Source of the DNA: Aurelia coerulea
Taxonomy: Eukaryota; Cnidaria; Scyphozoa; Semaeostomeae; Ulmaridae
NCBI GenBank assembly: GCA_039566865.1
Contig: CM076943.1
Span: 45,640,663 to 45,704,662, forward strand
Direction of reading: 5' to 3'
Length of the DNA: 64,000 nt
How positions within the stretch are numbered: the stretch's first letter is position 1; each line of letters opens with the position of its first letter. The position numbers and the translations under genes are program-made. This document shows, one piece after another, positions 11,741 to 24,560 of the stretch. The notes below the pieces were generated by a model that saw only the letters and a program-made list of their open reading frames with translations, was not told where the DNA came from and did not search any database.

Positions 11741-12764
11741 TACGCTATTTTTAGAATGATTTCCCCTTTGCAAAAATATTTTGTATTTGGTTTTTTTGGA
11801 ATCTATTATGTTGAGAAGGTCGAATGGCGGTTGATTGAAGCAACATTGAAACAGGGAGGGCGGGGAGCACGTAATCAAAAACCGAAGTAGTGCAATTTTG
11901 TGACTTGTCCCAAGTATTTTGGCCAAGATTTTAGATATTTTTAGACTCACTCTGCTCGTACTGCAAACATTTACCTTGGAGCTGCATGGTATAATAAAAG
12001 GAGAACAGTCGGTCAGTTTACATTATATTTTTCAATTTCCATGATGTCCTGCATTTTCGGTAGCCAGTTTTTTATGTTTTTCCGTAGGTGAGCCATCGGT
12101 AGAAAAATGTGGAAAGAAGGCCATTTAGTCAGTCAGGGGACATAAGAAGAAGCCTTAGATAGCTGAAATTTTATCCTGGGCACATATCGAATTTATTAAC
12201 GCAAAATTATGTCATTACAGTAAAACCCGCGTATAAGAACCTAGTGGATTAAGAACCTACAGGCTGAAATTTTGCAATTAAACCCCAATTATATAAGAAC
12301 CCATTCAGCTTGGAATTTGAAATAGGTTCTTATTTCTAGAGAGCATGGGGTCTTATTTACAACAGAAGTTTGTGGGAAGAATATAGAATGTTTATATTAC
12401 CTGATGAGAAGCTTTTGAAAGATTTTCTCTGCATTATATAAACATTTCTGAATCTTCCACAAATTTCTGTCGGGGAATATACCTCATAAACTCAACTAAT
12501 GTGAACTGACAGTAAATAATAGGCCTGAAGTTGGAATCTGAAGAAAAGAAATTCCTGAAAGCCATGAATAAAATAAGAACCAATTTAAGAACCTGAAGAG
12601 CCTCATTTCCCACTGAATACCCAAAACATAAGAACCTAGTTAGGCTGACTTGCAAAATTGTAGGTTCTTATACGCGGGTTTTTACTGTAAGACAAATAAT
12701 CTAGTTTATATACCCCATTCACATTGGCCAGTTGAAGCTGCTTGACCCAGGTTAATAGATGTTC

Positions 12765-13849
12765 TACTGGCAAAAATACAATCCCTGTTTGAAAGACCAC
12801 TGCTCCCTGGATATCAAGACGATAACATTGGCATATACCGAGTGTCCTAAAATGGTGTATTATCGTTTGATTGCTTATATGTCCATAACGAATGAAATGA
12901 TTTTCAATAACTTTATTGTATCCGATTGCCAAAAGGCTTAATTATATTCGACGATGTTGGTTTTGGTTTTACGCGGATGTTTTTATGTCGAAAAGAAGAT
13001 CGATAAACCTGCTCAAATTCAAGCCTTACATGGCATGAAAAGAAACGGCCTACCTTTCCAACCAACATTTTAGATCTGATACAAAGGGTTCAACTTATAT
13101 GTCGTTTAGAGAATACGAATGCGAGTTCAGCTTTTTGTATCACATCTAAAATGCTGACTGGAAAAATAGGTCATCTCGTTCGCATGTCATCTAAGTCTTG
13201 AATTTGAGCAGATTTATCAATCTTCTTTTCGATATGAAAACATCGTCGTAAAACCACAACCAACATCTTCGAATACAATTTAGCCTTTAGGCAATCAAAT
13301 AAATGAAAATGTTTTGAAAATCCGTTCATTGGTTATGGACATATAAGCAATCAAACGATAATACATCATTTTGGGACACCCGATATTATTTTATGGTGGA
13401 CATGTTCAAATCTATTTTAAAATTTACCTGACTGAAATCGGCCACTCCGTTTTAAAAGTACGAGGGATTTGCTCGAAGGAGCACTTTCAAGAAACCTTCA
13501 AAACAGGCCTTCAAAATCACTCTAAATTTTCCAATATTTCTGAAATAACACATGCTAAAGCATGTAAAAACCATTGCTGTAAGGCAGAGATATTAGCCAA
13601 ATTTGTTCTTGATTTTAGCCCTGTTTTGAAGTATACTGAAAGGACTTTCTTGTGAAAATCCCTCATAATTTCCAAACTGAGTGACGCATTCAGTCAGGTA
13701 AAGTTTAAAACACATTTGAACACGTTCACTATTGAATAATTCACTTGCCAATATTAATGCCTTTGATATCCAAGGTCCAAGGTCCGGCAGGTACTTCTGG
13801 TGTTATGAATGTTATGAAAAGCGGGAACTTTGTTCTGGCTCACCCGGTA
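12765..13849. mobile_element. MITE family A copy 2, interrupted by family B
   Basis: The left end TACTGG...AATCCCTGTTTGAAAG and right end GGCTCACCCGGTA match the intact family A element at 63123-63702. The interior words TTTACCTGACTGAAATCGGCC and GAGGGATTTGCTCGA also match. The family B element occupies 12836-13385 inside it, after GGCATAT. Confidence 0.7.
12836..13385. mobile_element. Mariner-like MITE, family B copy 2 (nested)
   Basis: It begins TACCGAGTGTCC and ends GGGACACCCGATA, with the same long arms as the copy at 7830-8392 (ATCGTTTGATTGCTTATATG against CATATAAGCAATCAAACGAT). It is inserted at a TA inside MITE A copy 2. Confidence 0.75.
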
Positions 13850-14924
13850 TATTGAATGTTTACTCTGGGTTCCAGATTAATGGTGCTGTTATCCAGGCAT
13901 TTGATTGGTTGAAAGGTTTATACTATAGTTTAATTGTGTCGATGTGAATGGGGGTATTAGTGTGTATGGAACGTAGCAAATATTAAAACAGAGAGATCTA
14001 TCGTTCTTAAGTTTATCCAAATTTTTTACGAGAAATTAAGTTAATTTTGATTACTAATAATTTTGAAGACGTGATTTTGGAATTGCACACAAATCTGTTT
14101 CAAATTAGATGTCAAGTGAACATGTACGCGAACAGGAACCACTGAAGTGTTTTGCATGATTTATTTTGCGTCATCGCAAATATCTTGTGAAATCTAATTT
14201 GATATAGACCTTAAATCATATGATGCTATGTACCATCGGTGTGTGTGCATTATCATCCTAAATTTCTCTGACGGTAAAGTTTCGGCCGAAAAAAACTTTG
14301 GGCGAAAATGTTTCGAATACTTTCTGAAGAATCGGAGAGGCTTTTTATTAATTAGAAATTTTACAATAACAAACCACTGAAGATACTACATACAGTATGA
14401 ACCACTTTACGACCTCACAAGGACGATACAAAGGGGAGCAAAGGCTTTGACAGCCCCATGGCCATCAACATAAAGAACATGAAACTGGATTTAAGCTAAT
14501 TATGCAAATATATTAGGCTTCACATAAGTATTAATTACTTAAGGATGCGAGAGCCTTGTTCACACTGGAGGTTAGGACAATATACAATAGGCGATAATGC
14601 TAAGCAACAGAAACCCCAGCTGAGAGAACAACGACGGGAATAACTGCCGTCGCCACTACTCGTTCTCTAAAATCCCTATTGCTCAGCGCCCATCCTATGC
14701 TGCGCCTATCATATAGCATGCTGCACCCATCGAAGACAATGTCCTTTTTCACGGCTCATTTATCAAATGTTTTTCTTGACATGGGTTACATTTGAATTGA
14801 AGGAACATGATTTTAACCAAAGATCGGTAATGAATGCTTAGAATATTAATCACAAGCAATAAAAAAAGGCAAAACTTTTCGGACCTACTTTAAAAGTAAT
14901 CTGGATCAATATTTGTCTGAACAG

Positions 14925-15005
14925 TAGCTGTCCGAAACTGTTATCGCTCGAAACTTTTACCGTCCGAAGCCCTTATCGTCGGAAACTTTTACCGCTTGAA
15001 ACTTT
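14925..15005. repeat. Short degenerate tandem repeat
   Basis: Four or five copies of a GTCCGAAACTTTTACC-like word (about 17-18 bp, with variants CGCTCGAAAC and GTCGGAAAC) lie side by side. There is no coding or RNA signal. The surrounding 13.95-15.1 kb holds no gene that I can recognise. Confidence 0.45.
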
Positions 15006-15138
15006 TGGATTTAAATGTTGTTGTTAACTAGAAATTTTGTAAAATATGATTATTATCGGATAATGTATTTGAAGATCAGTCTTTACGCAGTTTGAACCCA
15101 AAACGTAATATCCAAGATTGAAGAATTTCTGAAAAAGA

Positions 15139-15739
15139 TACCGGGTGTCCCAGAAAAATGTATTCGGATTTGGTTGACTATAGCGCTATGAATGTAGCTT
15201 TAATCAATGGCTAATCACTCTAAAAATATTCCTGGATAGTTAACTTGAACGTATATACCTCGTATGTTGGTATTGGTACTTTGAGAGCAGAATATCAATC
15301 TTGAAATTCAAATTTGCCTCTTCCTGCAAACCAGAGCTTTTGGCCTAAGCAAGTTCTTAAGTCACAGGGTATAAATCAACGAGAGCCTTGATAAAATTTG
15401 AACAATATTAAATCTCGTGTTATTCTGTTTTTCACAAGTTATCCCCCAGTCACCCATTGGGAATTTTTTCAATTTTTCATTTATTTCAGTTCTTGATTTA
15501 GATGTGGTTCGGGAATTTGCTTAGGCCAAAAGGCCAAAGCTCTGGTTTGCAAGTGGACGCAAATTTGAGCTTTCAAGGTTTATATTGCTGCTCTCTAAGC
15601 ACCAATATAAAAAAACGAGGTATCTATGTTCAAGTTAACTATCGAGGAACATATCGAGAGTTATAAGCCATAGATTAAAGCTAAATTCACATCGCTGGAG
15701 TCAACCAAATCTGTATACATTTTTTTGGGACACCCGGTA
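15139..15739. mobile_element. Mariner-like MITE, family C copy 1
   Basis: The ends are TACCGGGTGTCCCAGAAAAA and TTTTTTTGGGACACCCGGTA. The arms pair inward through GATTTGGTTGACT and AGTTAACTTGAAC. The copy at 45238-45848 has the same ends and interior. Confidence 0.8.
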
Positions 15740-15807
15740 CAGACCTCACATTTCCGAGCACTGATATCATAAAAAAGAGAGACATATTCAAGAAACGGGA
15801 CAGGAAA

Positions 15808-15935
15808 CTATCGCTCTTCCTTTGGTGAGACTGTAATTGTCTGCTCACGAGTTCAGCTACCTTTCCACTAGGCTAGTGGAAAGGCAGCTGAAGTCGTGAG
15901 TAGACAATTCAGTCTCACCATAGGAATAACAACGG
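15808..15935. repeat. Hairpin-forming inverted repeat
   Basis: TGAGACTGTAATTGTCTGCTCACGAG and TAGCTACCTTTCCACTA are followed after three bases by their complements (TAGTGGAAAGGCAGCTGA, then GTCGTGAGTAGACAATT and GTCTCA). It is a perfect-looking stem of about 60 bp with few mismatches and no known element ends. Confidence 0.65.
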
Positions 15936-16266
15936 GTTAAAAGTTATCCGTTTTTACGTTGCGTTCCCACTAACCTTTCCACTAGCCCGGGTTAAAACAA
16001 AAACGAGTTGAAAGTTATCGGCCTTTAAATTAAGTCAACGGAAATGCTAGTCTTACCTTGAACTTGTTTTTATTCGTTTTCAGTCGTTTCCTACGGCGCT
16101 CCCTGCCCAGTTCCTTCTGTGGGCGTAGAGAGAGAAAGAATTCGGGGGCTACCCCATAAAAATCCATTTTTTGTTAGAAAATTTTCCCCGACGTAAGGCG
16201 GATTTTTGCCCGATTATAGCTGACTTTGGCAAATTTTTTCGACGTTGGGGGCTGTAGCCCCTCCAA

Positions 16267-16532
16267 GCTTCTATGGAGAAGAGCTGGATAATATGTATCT
16301 GCGGGGGACATTTTTTATAGTACTGCGGAGGAGATATCTGCGGGGGAAATTTTTTATAGTACTGCGGAGGAGATATCTGCGGGGGAAATTTTTTATAGTA
16401 CTGCGGAGGAGATATCTGCGGGGGAAATTTTTATAGTACTGCGGATATTTTCGTCCTTTCGATATCTCCTCCGCAGTACTACAAAAAATTTCCCCCGCAG
16501 ATACATATCATCCAGCGCTCCTCCATAGAAGC
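16267..16532. repeat. Palindrome with a 39-bp tandem repeat in one arm
   Basis: The left side carries about four copies of a 39-bp unit (ATATCTGCGGGGG, then AAATTTTTTATAGTACTGCGGAGGAG). The right side carries one inverted copy, and the outer GCTTCTATGGAG / CTCCATAGAAGC sequences close the palindrome. The 63-codon ORF here only reflects a unit divisible by three. Confidence 0.8.
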
Positions 16533-16771
16533 ACACCAGCAGTGTCTAACTACCCATGTTCGAACAATGAAAGGGGAATCCATTAGCCAAAGGCTAACTC
16601 AGATGTGATATAATTTTGTTTTGTCAAATCACTCATCACTTTTGGAAATTAGGATAATGCTGGTAAAGGGTTTCATGGGTATGAGGAATTACATGTTTGA
16701 TTCTGTTCCATGATTTAGTTGCCATGAAATTCAGATTTAAATACAATAGACCTTTTAGCTAGACTCACTTA

Positions 16772-17202
16772 GAGGCCCTTTACATGAGAAATTTCAACCG
16801 GGTTGAGTTGAACACGGGTTGAGTTTCAACTCGGTTGACGGTGTAAGCCTTCATCGCGTTTACATGAAGGAGGCCGAGTTGAAACTCAACACGGGTTCAA
16901 CTCAACTCGGCAACTCAACCCGTGTTGAAATTTCAACACGGGTTGAAATTCTCATGTAAACGCAAAATTTTTTCAACTCGGGGCGAGATTAGAATGCGAA
17001 CAAAGGAGATCGAATCTATTTCCGCAATCATTCAAATATTTGAGTGGGCTCACATTCCTTCTTCTATTGTTTGCAACCATGTGACCTAATCTCAACCCGT
17101 GTTGAGATTTCATGTAAACGCAAGGCAAAATAAGCAATGCTGTTAAAACTCAACCCGTGTTGAAACTCAACACGGGTTGAAATTTATCATGTAAAGGGCC
17201 TT
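16772..17202. mobile_element. Palindromic MITE with TA duplication
   Basis: The ends GAGGCCCTTTACATGAGAAA and TTTATCATGTAAAGGGCCTT are inverted. The interior is filled with inverted copies of CAACACGGGTTGA. TA flanks both ends (16770-16771 and 17203-17204). Confidence 0.75.
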
Positions 17203-18257
17203 TACGATTACATGCATGTAGGGTAGTCTAACCGTTACAGATGCGGGAAATTTTGCTCGCTTCGCTCGCACTGCCCTACCTAAGTTCACCAATTCTTTGT
17301 CGAAAATACGATTCCTTTCTATCAACAAGCCGACAAGGCCAACTTTATGAGGAGAACAGACATGAATAAGTGATGCTAGTGTAGGAAGGGTGGATTGCCA
17401 CCAGCATAAGAGTCTTTTGGTGTTTATTTATTTTCGTAATTGGTATATGAGGGCATGCAGTGCTTGAGAAAGAATTGGATGCGCCCAATCAACCAGAGTC
17501 TCGCTAGCACTGGTTTAAAGTTATAAAGAAAGGATATTTAAGATCATAAAGGCCCAAAGGGAAGAAACTCGATACTTATGTCTTCTCTGTCGTCCAAGCT
17601 CTTGCCCTGCCTTTCCCAATTTTGGTACCCTTTTACAAGAAGATTAGCCAAAAGATTAACCGATAGCCAACAGTATTTTCGACAATCACGTTTCAAAAGG
17701 TGACTGTCATATCATAGAAGATGTATCAACGTAGGTTGAATTTTCAATGACCACGCCCAATGACCACGCCCCTTGTCGGCGAATTTAAGGCTTACACCCC
17801 CCTTCCTCGAATTCCTTCGCGACGGCCCTGCACATCGAAATGTTAGTTTTGAATATCGGCCACATCCTTTATAGTCCACAGCTCGCCAAACGTGTAAAAT
17901 TTTTCTGACTCACCGGTATAAACAGGAAGTTTCTTATTGGATATATAAGAAATCTACCAGCCTCTTGAAAAGATCTTTTCTTACACATAAGAAGCCTGAC
18001 CAAAAATCTGAAGGTCTTTGCAGACGGTGCGGGGACTTAACTGTATCTCCGCGCGTTACATGTTGTCATTTATTTGTCATTTACGCGCGGCGTTGCCTCG
18101 TTTCAGAAACACAATAAACAAAAAAAATTTGCCACGTTTTCAAAATATCGGCTTTTATGGCGGCAATGACTGGCTGTGGGAGGTTTGCTGCATAAAGAAC
18201 TACAACTTTGTAACAAATAAAGCTTTCGAAACGCTCTAAACTGCAAAAACAAAAGTA

Positions 18258-21200
18258 ATGGAGAAACCAGATGCAACCACAGACAGTGAAGATGAAGCTT
18301 TCGAGAGCGCAGATGAGGGTGACGACGCTCAAAACGATGGGCCTAGCCATCATGCAGGAAATGGGCCTACTTCTCCTGCTGATGGGAAGGAACCCAGCAG
18401 TGAGGTGAAGGAGGACCATTCTCAGGATGGAAGCAAGAAGACCTTGGGAGATTCAATTGCAGAAGTAGCTGAGGTGTCTATTGAGGGGTCTGAAGACAAA
18501 GTTGAGGCTGTAGTAGGAGAGGAAAAAGAAGAGGGCAAACAAGGCGATGAGCAGAATTTGAAGGAAGATAGTGACGAGGTTCTAACCCAGACTAAACATG
18601 AAGGGGAGCAAAACATAGGGAAAGGGAGTGATATTAATGAAGACAATAGCAAGTGCGTAAACAGTGAAAATATGGAGTCGGCAAAAGAAGAGACTGAAGT
18701 AAGTAATGATGACAAGCAATCAGAAAACGAGGAAAATATTTCCAATGAAAGTCCCCAACATGAGCCCAGTAGTGGAACTGATAGCAAGGAAGGTGATGGC
18801 TCAAATGATATAAAGAATGAGGAGAGCGAAGATGATAGTGCAATAAAAGAGCCATCCATCGTACCAATCCATGAAGCCAATAAAGATGAAGCAGGAGGGG
18901 AAACAAGTTTGCCTGTTGCACAAGCAATGGATAGATTAGCTGGAGGCTCAGATAAGAAGAGGTAAGTGTCTGCACACTCATTGTTGGACAGTGCCACAGT
19001 GAGAATAAGTGCAGAAGAGATGGTCTAAAAGTATTACTGTAATTCAAATGTGTTTCACACAGATGTGTATATGCAGTACTGTGATGGGTGGGGTGTTCAG
19101 TGCTGGGGATGGTGCACAGTGCTGCTGTGGAGGATTTCATCAGTACTTATGTCTTATGTCTTGTTCAATTCCTGCCCTGACCACCCCCCGAGACACCCCC
19201 AGGCATTTGCTTGAAATTATTCCCAGCCCCTGCTGGCATTTAAACATCCATTTTCCCCCAGCCCATGGGCATTTGAGTGACATTTGACAAAAGCAGGAAC
19301 TTTTTCTCATACAGTAACTGGGAATATGGCATTTTCTAAGTTCCCTCGGCCCCCGGGCATTCGCCACATAAAATTTGCCCAGTCCCCGGGCATTTGTGCA
19401 GGTAATTTTGTTGACCCCCAGGCTGCCTGGGGGGATGGTCAGCGTAGGAATTAAACGAGACATTAAAGTGCCACTAGTACGATGGAGGAAACCTAAACAA
19501 TGCTGAGTCCCTCCAGGATATCCATCCACACTCTGACATTCTCCATGGTATGGTACAATCAGTATGGCAAGTAGGGGCAATTTTCACCAAGACCCCGGGT
19601 GTACAAGAAGGGTCCTCTATTGTTTATCTATTGTCTGTTTTGAATACCCTATTGTTTTTCTTGGGTGTGCAAGTGCCACACTTTCCATACAGGGGTACAG
19701 GCATATGGAGAGAAATTCAAACATTTTCTTCTCAGATTTTTTTCAAAATCAACCAAAATTTTCACCTTTAGCACATTTAGACAAAACATTAGGCACACTC
19801 ACATGAGTCCAATGGACAAAAATAGAATCAGACAGATCTGAAAATCGCCTTCAAGTCAATTTATTTAAGTTGTTTATAGTTTGTGGTAATCAGATAGTTC
19901 TACTTTGTCCAAAGTGATCCAACTTCCACAAATTTGATTGTATTATTCCCAAGTAATGTCTTGTTCATTTCTACCCTCACTATCCCCTGATACATCCCTG
20001 GGTATTTGCTCCAAAAATGTCGCGTGCGGGTCCCAGGCATTTGAATGTATATCTTTCCTCTTCCTTTGATCATTTGATAACACCACAAGTTTTGCATTCT
20101 ACAGTTACTGGGAATATGGAAGGTTCTCAGGCCCAGGACCGTCAAGAGGGGGGTTAGGGGGGTAAAAGGTCCAGGGACCGGGCCCTGAAGGGGCCCATCA
20201 AAACATTGTTCAACAAAAGTTAGTTATTGCTGTAAAATCGCTTTACAGCAACTTTTATGGCCATCTACCTGCCTTAAAACATACATAAGAAAATAATTTT
20301 TTTATGGCTATGTTTAAAAGTTTCATGTCCTTGCTTTCAAAGTCACCTCGTAAAAGCTGAATAATGAAATCTAAATAATTTCTTTGAACTAGCTTTCTTA
20401 AAATGGGTGTTTGCCTCATTCACCGAGAGTCTGAAGGGTGTGGTCCTGGAAAATTTTCTTGGGGCTTCGCCCCAAACCCCCGTTGCGGCGCGAGCTGGCT
20501 CACGATGGCCCTGCTCAGGCCCAGCCCATTCACCAAAGAGTGTGCTGCAACCCTGGTCATTTATTCAAGGAATTTTTCGTTGACCCCCAGGTTACCAAGG
20601 GGTGGTCAGAATAGAAATTGAAAGAGACATGGCAGATGTAAAGTGAATTGTATTATAACATAGAAGAATGTGTTCCCACAACAGTTGAAAATATGCCTAG
20701 TTTTTGCATGATTTAATGCCCCAGTTAATGCACATTGGGAACAAGAGCTTCAGGCTTCTAAACCTTTGTTTCAATCATTTCAGTGACGGTTCTGATGCAT
20801 CATCTGGTGGCTGGGGATGGGGAGGATGGGGCAGCATGATCACCAAGGCAACATCCTCTGTATCAACGATGCTAGAAACAGTTGAAACTCAACTTGGTAT
20901 TCCTAGTCCACTTGATATGGCAAAGCTTGCAACAAAAAGTGGTGCCGAAGAAACAAGTGGAGCAGATGAAACAACAGCACAAGAAAAGGTAGTATATTTA
21001 AACTTTTCCTTTGTCAGTATTTTTGCCTTCAAGTACATATGAATTTTTTTTGTACTTTTGCCACAAGAGTTTGAATATTTTTGCCTTCAAATACATATGA
21101 ATGTTTTTGATTGTGAAATGTGTTTCCGTCTCTACAAAGTCTACCGTTTGCAGAATTTGGTAAGTTTGCAAGTACCAATCAAACACACCCTTAGAAGAGC

Positions 21201-24200
21201 CACCTGCAACTCCCCGCCAGCATTTTAGGGGAGCCTGGAAGGGAGGTTCCGATAGTTATGGATCTCCTCAAATAGCCAGGTTTGGAAGCTGCCTCAAATA
21301 GCCAGGTTTAGAAACTGCCTCAAATAGCCAGGTTTGCTAAGAAACAATAAGTTCCTTTTCTCTGTCTCCATTTTCACGGTGAGTCATTTTTTATATTGAT
21401 TGTAGGATGAAGTTGCAGAAAAGGAGAAGGCAGAAAAATCTTGTGAAAATGCAGAAGCAAAATCTAAAGAGTGTAAAGTTGAGGAAGAGCAACCAACTTC
21501 ATCTTCAGGTGTGTTTGAATCCTTACAGCCCAAATTCTTTAGTTGAGTGTCATTTCAAATTCAGTTCGCCACTGGCTACCGGGTGTCTCAAAAAGGTACC
21601 CCCTTTTGACTAAACAAGGGAACAAAATGATAAATTTCGGGACTTTTTAAATTCATAGCTACATTTGTTGATCTCCAACTTAAATGCACATACCTTGCAT
21701 TTTAAAATCGTCCACCAAACACCGGAAATATGAGTTCACAAGGTCAAAATTTGGGAAGCACCTGAAACCAGATGTTTGAGAAAGGGCCTAGCCAATGATT
21801 TGATATCGCAGGCATTTTTTGCAAAAGAATTTTCAACTTTGGTCTTTAGTACTTACTTTTGAAAATAATTATAACTAGAAATGCTTCAATTGTTCTTGAA
21901 ATAATTGTTCTTTTGAGGAATTGGTCTTTGCATTGCATTCCATCCCAGGTGTTATTTGTATCGAAGAGGAGGACAGGAGCACATGCACGCTCATTGTGGA
22001 GATGTGGCATGACTTTATCATTCTTACCACATTTTTATCATATTCGTTTAATCAAGGCCATGTCCATGTGCGTCTTTTATTCTTTTCGGGAGCAAAAAAC
22101 TGAAAATTAACGTTTACAGGTGCTTTGGAAAATGTCTATGATACATTATCATGGCTAGGCCCTTTTTTCAAAACCTCTGGTTTCGGGTGCACTGTAAATT
22201 TTGACTTTGATTGGACAATTTTTAAATGCAAGGTTTGTGCATCTAAGTTGCAGATTGATACATTTAGCTGTGAACTCGGGAGGTAGTGATATCTTATCAT
22301 TTTGTTCCTATTTCTAGACAAGAGGCGGTACTTTTTTGAGACACCCGGTATATTTCATGAACTGGGAATAGATCTTTCAGCTCTTCCAAAATAGTCTTTC
22401 TCGAACGCTATATTGGTACATTTTGTAGGATTTTCGAATGTGCACAAAATTTGTAGAAGCTCTAACGAACAAGGGCAGATTTTGTAATACAATAGCACGA
22501 GTTGCTTTTGTTGACACCTCAATTCAAAGCGATTAGCGATCACAGACAAAGGAAATTCTATCAACCAGTAATTCAAAACAAACAAAGCCGCAAACCTTTC
22601 TCTGAAACCTAGGTAGCTAGCTCGCTCGCTGTGCATTCCAGAAATTATTTTCAAGAGCAAACATGAGCATAGATCGAAAGAAGAAGGATATATCTACACA
22701 TCTACTGGCGGCATTTTATTTCTTTGGTCCAGAAGCTAAGCAGTAAATGTTTTGATAACACCCAAAAAATAAGAGAATTGAATCGCCTCCTAAACGGCTT
22801 TTGAACCAAACAAATAAAATGCCCGCGGCAGATGTGTAGATGCATCCTTCTTCTTTCGATCTACGCTCATGTTTGCCCTTAAAAACAGTTTCTGGAATGC
22901 AGAACGAGCGAGCTAGCTACCTGGGTTTCAAAGAAACTTTTGCGGCTTTGTTTGTTTTGAATTGCTGGTTGAGAGAATTTCCTTTGTTTGCAATCGCTAA
23001 TCGATTTGAATTGAGGTGTCAACAAAAGCAACTCATGCTATTGTATTACAAAATCTGCCCTTGTTGCTCTAACGCCATAGTATAAAAATGTGTGAAAATA
23101 TCACTTGATCCAGACTCTTTGTGGAATAACTGAAAGGTCTGGTGCATTGATATTGACCATTCTGCAGTGGAATGTAAGGTGCTGTTTGTGTTGCATCAGG
23201 GATTCCATGGGACTGTTCAAAACTTTCCCTTGAAATCCCCTCGAAGCTTACCGGAAAACCTGTAATTAGTCTAATGTGTATACAAACTTAAAACTTTTAG
23301 CATATCTCATGATAAAAAGTACGGCAATTTGTTTGATTTTTATCCGTAATAACGACCGCTCTTGTACAAAGGTGCTCCAAATCGAAACTGTTCCGAGCGA
23401 AGTTTTTGGAGCAAAAACTATGCATAGCATTGCAACCCTGTGAATGGAGGAGGAATGCAGCTCCATTTGAGATTCAGTTACGCGACGATAGCAATCTGGA
23501 GTAGCGTAACTTGAGCTTAAAAAGTGCTTTTCTTCAGTTAGAAGCATTTATTGTCCAATCAATGAGTCTTCATTGCATATGTTTGTTCACAGGGCTAGGT
23601 TCTTGGCTGTCAGGTTTCGGTGTTTCAAAAATAAGCTCGATGGTTCAAAACACTGGAAAGGAAATTGTTACAGGCAGCCTTGATGCTTTGGAATTTGTTG
23701 GCAAGAAAACCTTCGATGCAATATCTCATGGTGACCCTGCATTCCGTAAAAGGAGGGGCATGACTTTATCACAAGCTCTACGGGAGGCCAAGGAAACGGC
23801 CCAGCAGGGAAATACACAAGCAACAGAACTGACAAGTATGGACAAGTTCTCATTGGAGTTTGATAAGTATCAAGGGTTGGCTCATCTCGAGGCTCTGGAG
23901 ATAATTTCGCACGAAAGTGAGGCGGAAGTTGAAAAGATCTTAGAGGGGCGTTCGGAAGAATCGAAAATAGATTCTGATGAAATGATTAAAATGCTGCAAG
24001 AAAAGTTTAAGATTTCCGAGGATGAAGAAGAAAGCGAAGGGACTGAAGATTTCGAGAATTTTGAAGAGATCATAAGAGAACAGATCGCCATTCTGTCGTT
24101 GAGTGTTTCTCCTGGAAAACTTCTTGCTGCTTACTCAACCGCGCAGATGAAAACCAAGAAAGATGATGACGAGAGTGCTTCTCCAGATGACGACAAAACT

Positions 24201-24560
24201 ATCTCCCCAGAAGATGTATTTGCAGATTCGATATCATGTTTTGCAGAAATGACCGCACGCTCTGTTGAGCTTTTCCATAAAATTGGCGAATTGATGTTAC
24301 TACCGGACGTTAAAGCATCGTTTCTCGCGAAAACTCGTGCCGATAGTGTGAAAAAGATCACTGAGACTTTACGAGCAACTGTTTCCTGTTTATCGACAAA
24401 GTTCGCTACGACACTCAATGAAATGAATGCTGGGAACGATGACGTAATCTCAAAATTCATTACTGATGTCTATCTTGAAGCAACTAACAGTTCTACTTAT
24501 ATCAATGACAGCTACAGTTTGTTGTTACCGATATTTCTATTATCTGCTGTGAAGTCATAG
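18258..24560 (+). CDS. FAM114A2: FAM114A (NOXP20-type) protein, complete, four coding exons
   Basis: Exons are 18258-18961, 20784-20988, 21406-21508 and 23593-24560. All introns are GT-AG, phases match, and the total of 1,980 nt gives 659 residues and a stop. The first 230 residues are highly acidic and low in complexity, beginning MEKPDATTDSEDEAFES. Exon 2 holds the family signature GGWGWGGWG (about residues 243-251) followed by an amphipathic ATSSVSTMLETVETQLGIP segment. Exon 4 opens with GLGSWLSGFG, then SSMVQNTGKEIVTGSLDALE and FVGKKTFDAISHGDPAF, the conserved FAM114 core. The rest is a mostly helical, acidic C-terminal region. Vertebrate FAM114A1 and A2 have been reported as Rab2-binding Golgi-associated proteins. 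That role is inferred here from the family only. The product is longer than the vertebrate proteins (about 500-560 residues), mainly through the acidic N-terminus. I cannot separate A1 from A2; the single gene may predate that split. Introns 1 and 3 are loaded with MITEs. Confidence 0.9.
19156..19464. mobile_element. MITE family G copy 1
   Basis: The left end ATGTCTTGTTCAATTCCTGCC is inverted against GGAATTAAACGAGACAT at the right. The CCTGACCACCCCC and GGGGGATGGTCAG segments pair inside. It lies in intron 1 of the FAM114A gene. Other copies are at 19955-20631 and near 29999-30171. Confidence 0.65.
19955..20631. mobile_element. MITE family G copy 2, interrupted by a hAT element
   Basis: The left end TAATGTCTTGTTCATTTCTACC and right end GGTCAGAATAGAAATTGAAA match family G copy 1. 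The middle is split by the hAT-type insertion at 20134-20513. Confidence 0.65.
20134..20513. mobile_element. Non-autonomous hAT element
   Basis: The element begins CAGGACCGTC and ends GATGGCCCTG. An exact 8-bp direct repeat, CTCAGGCC, flanks it at 20126-20133 and 20514-20521. The CAG...CTG termini and 8-bp duplication are characteristic of hAT transposons. Confidence 0.8.
21577..22350. mobile_element. Mariner-like MITE (family D)
   Basis: The ends are TACCGGGTGTCTCAAAAAGG and CTTTTTTGAGACACCCGGTA. Inner arms pair through GGAACAAAATGATAA. It lies in intron 3 of the FAM114A gene. Confidence 0.75.
22369..23146. mobile_element. MITE family H copy, interrupted by foldback F1
   Basis: The flanks AATAGATCTTTCAGCTCTTCC and GGAATAACTGAAAGGTCT are inverted. 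Their inner parts (CATTTTGTAGGATTTTCGAA and CTTGATCCAGACTCTTT) match the uninterrupted copy at 59712-59911. Foldback F1 sits between them. Confidence 0.6.
22468..23065. mobile_element. Foldback MITE F1 (9-bp target duplication)
   Basis: The ends are AACAAGGGCAGATTTTGTAA and TTACAAAATCTGCCCTTGTT, with near-complete pairing of arms almost 300 bp long. The 9-bp direct repeat GCTCTAACG lies at 22459-22467 and 23066-23074. Copies F2 and F3 lie at 57092 and 57725. The ORFs it contains are repeat translations. Confidence 0.88.

Noticed and set aside
18422..19140. Ser/Leu-rich minus-strand ORFs of 168-191 codons
   Set aside because: They are shadows of the acidic first exon of FAM114A; GAA/GAG-rich coding strands give long Ser/Phe/Leu frames in antisense.
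22355..23085. Related ORFs of 80-100 codons that recur near 57.0-57.2 and 58.2-58.4 kb
   Set aside because: The similarity comes from copies of foldback MITE F, not from a gene family.
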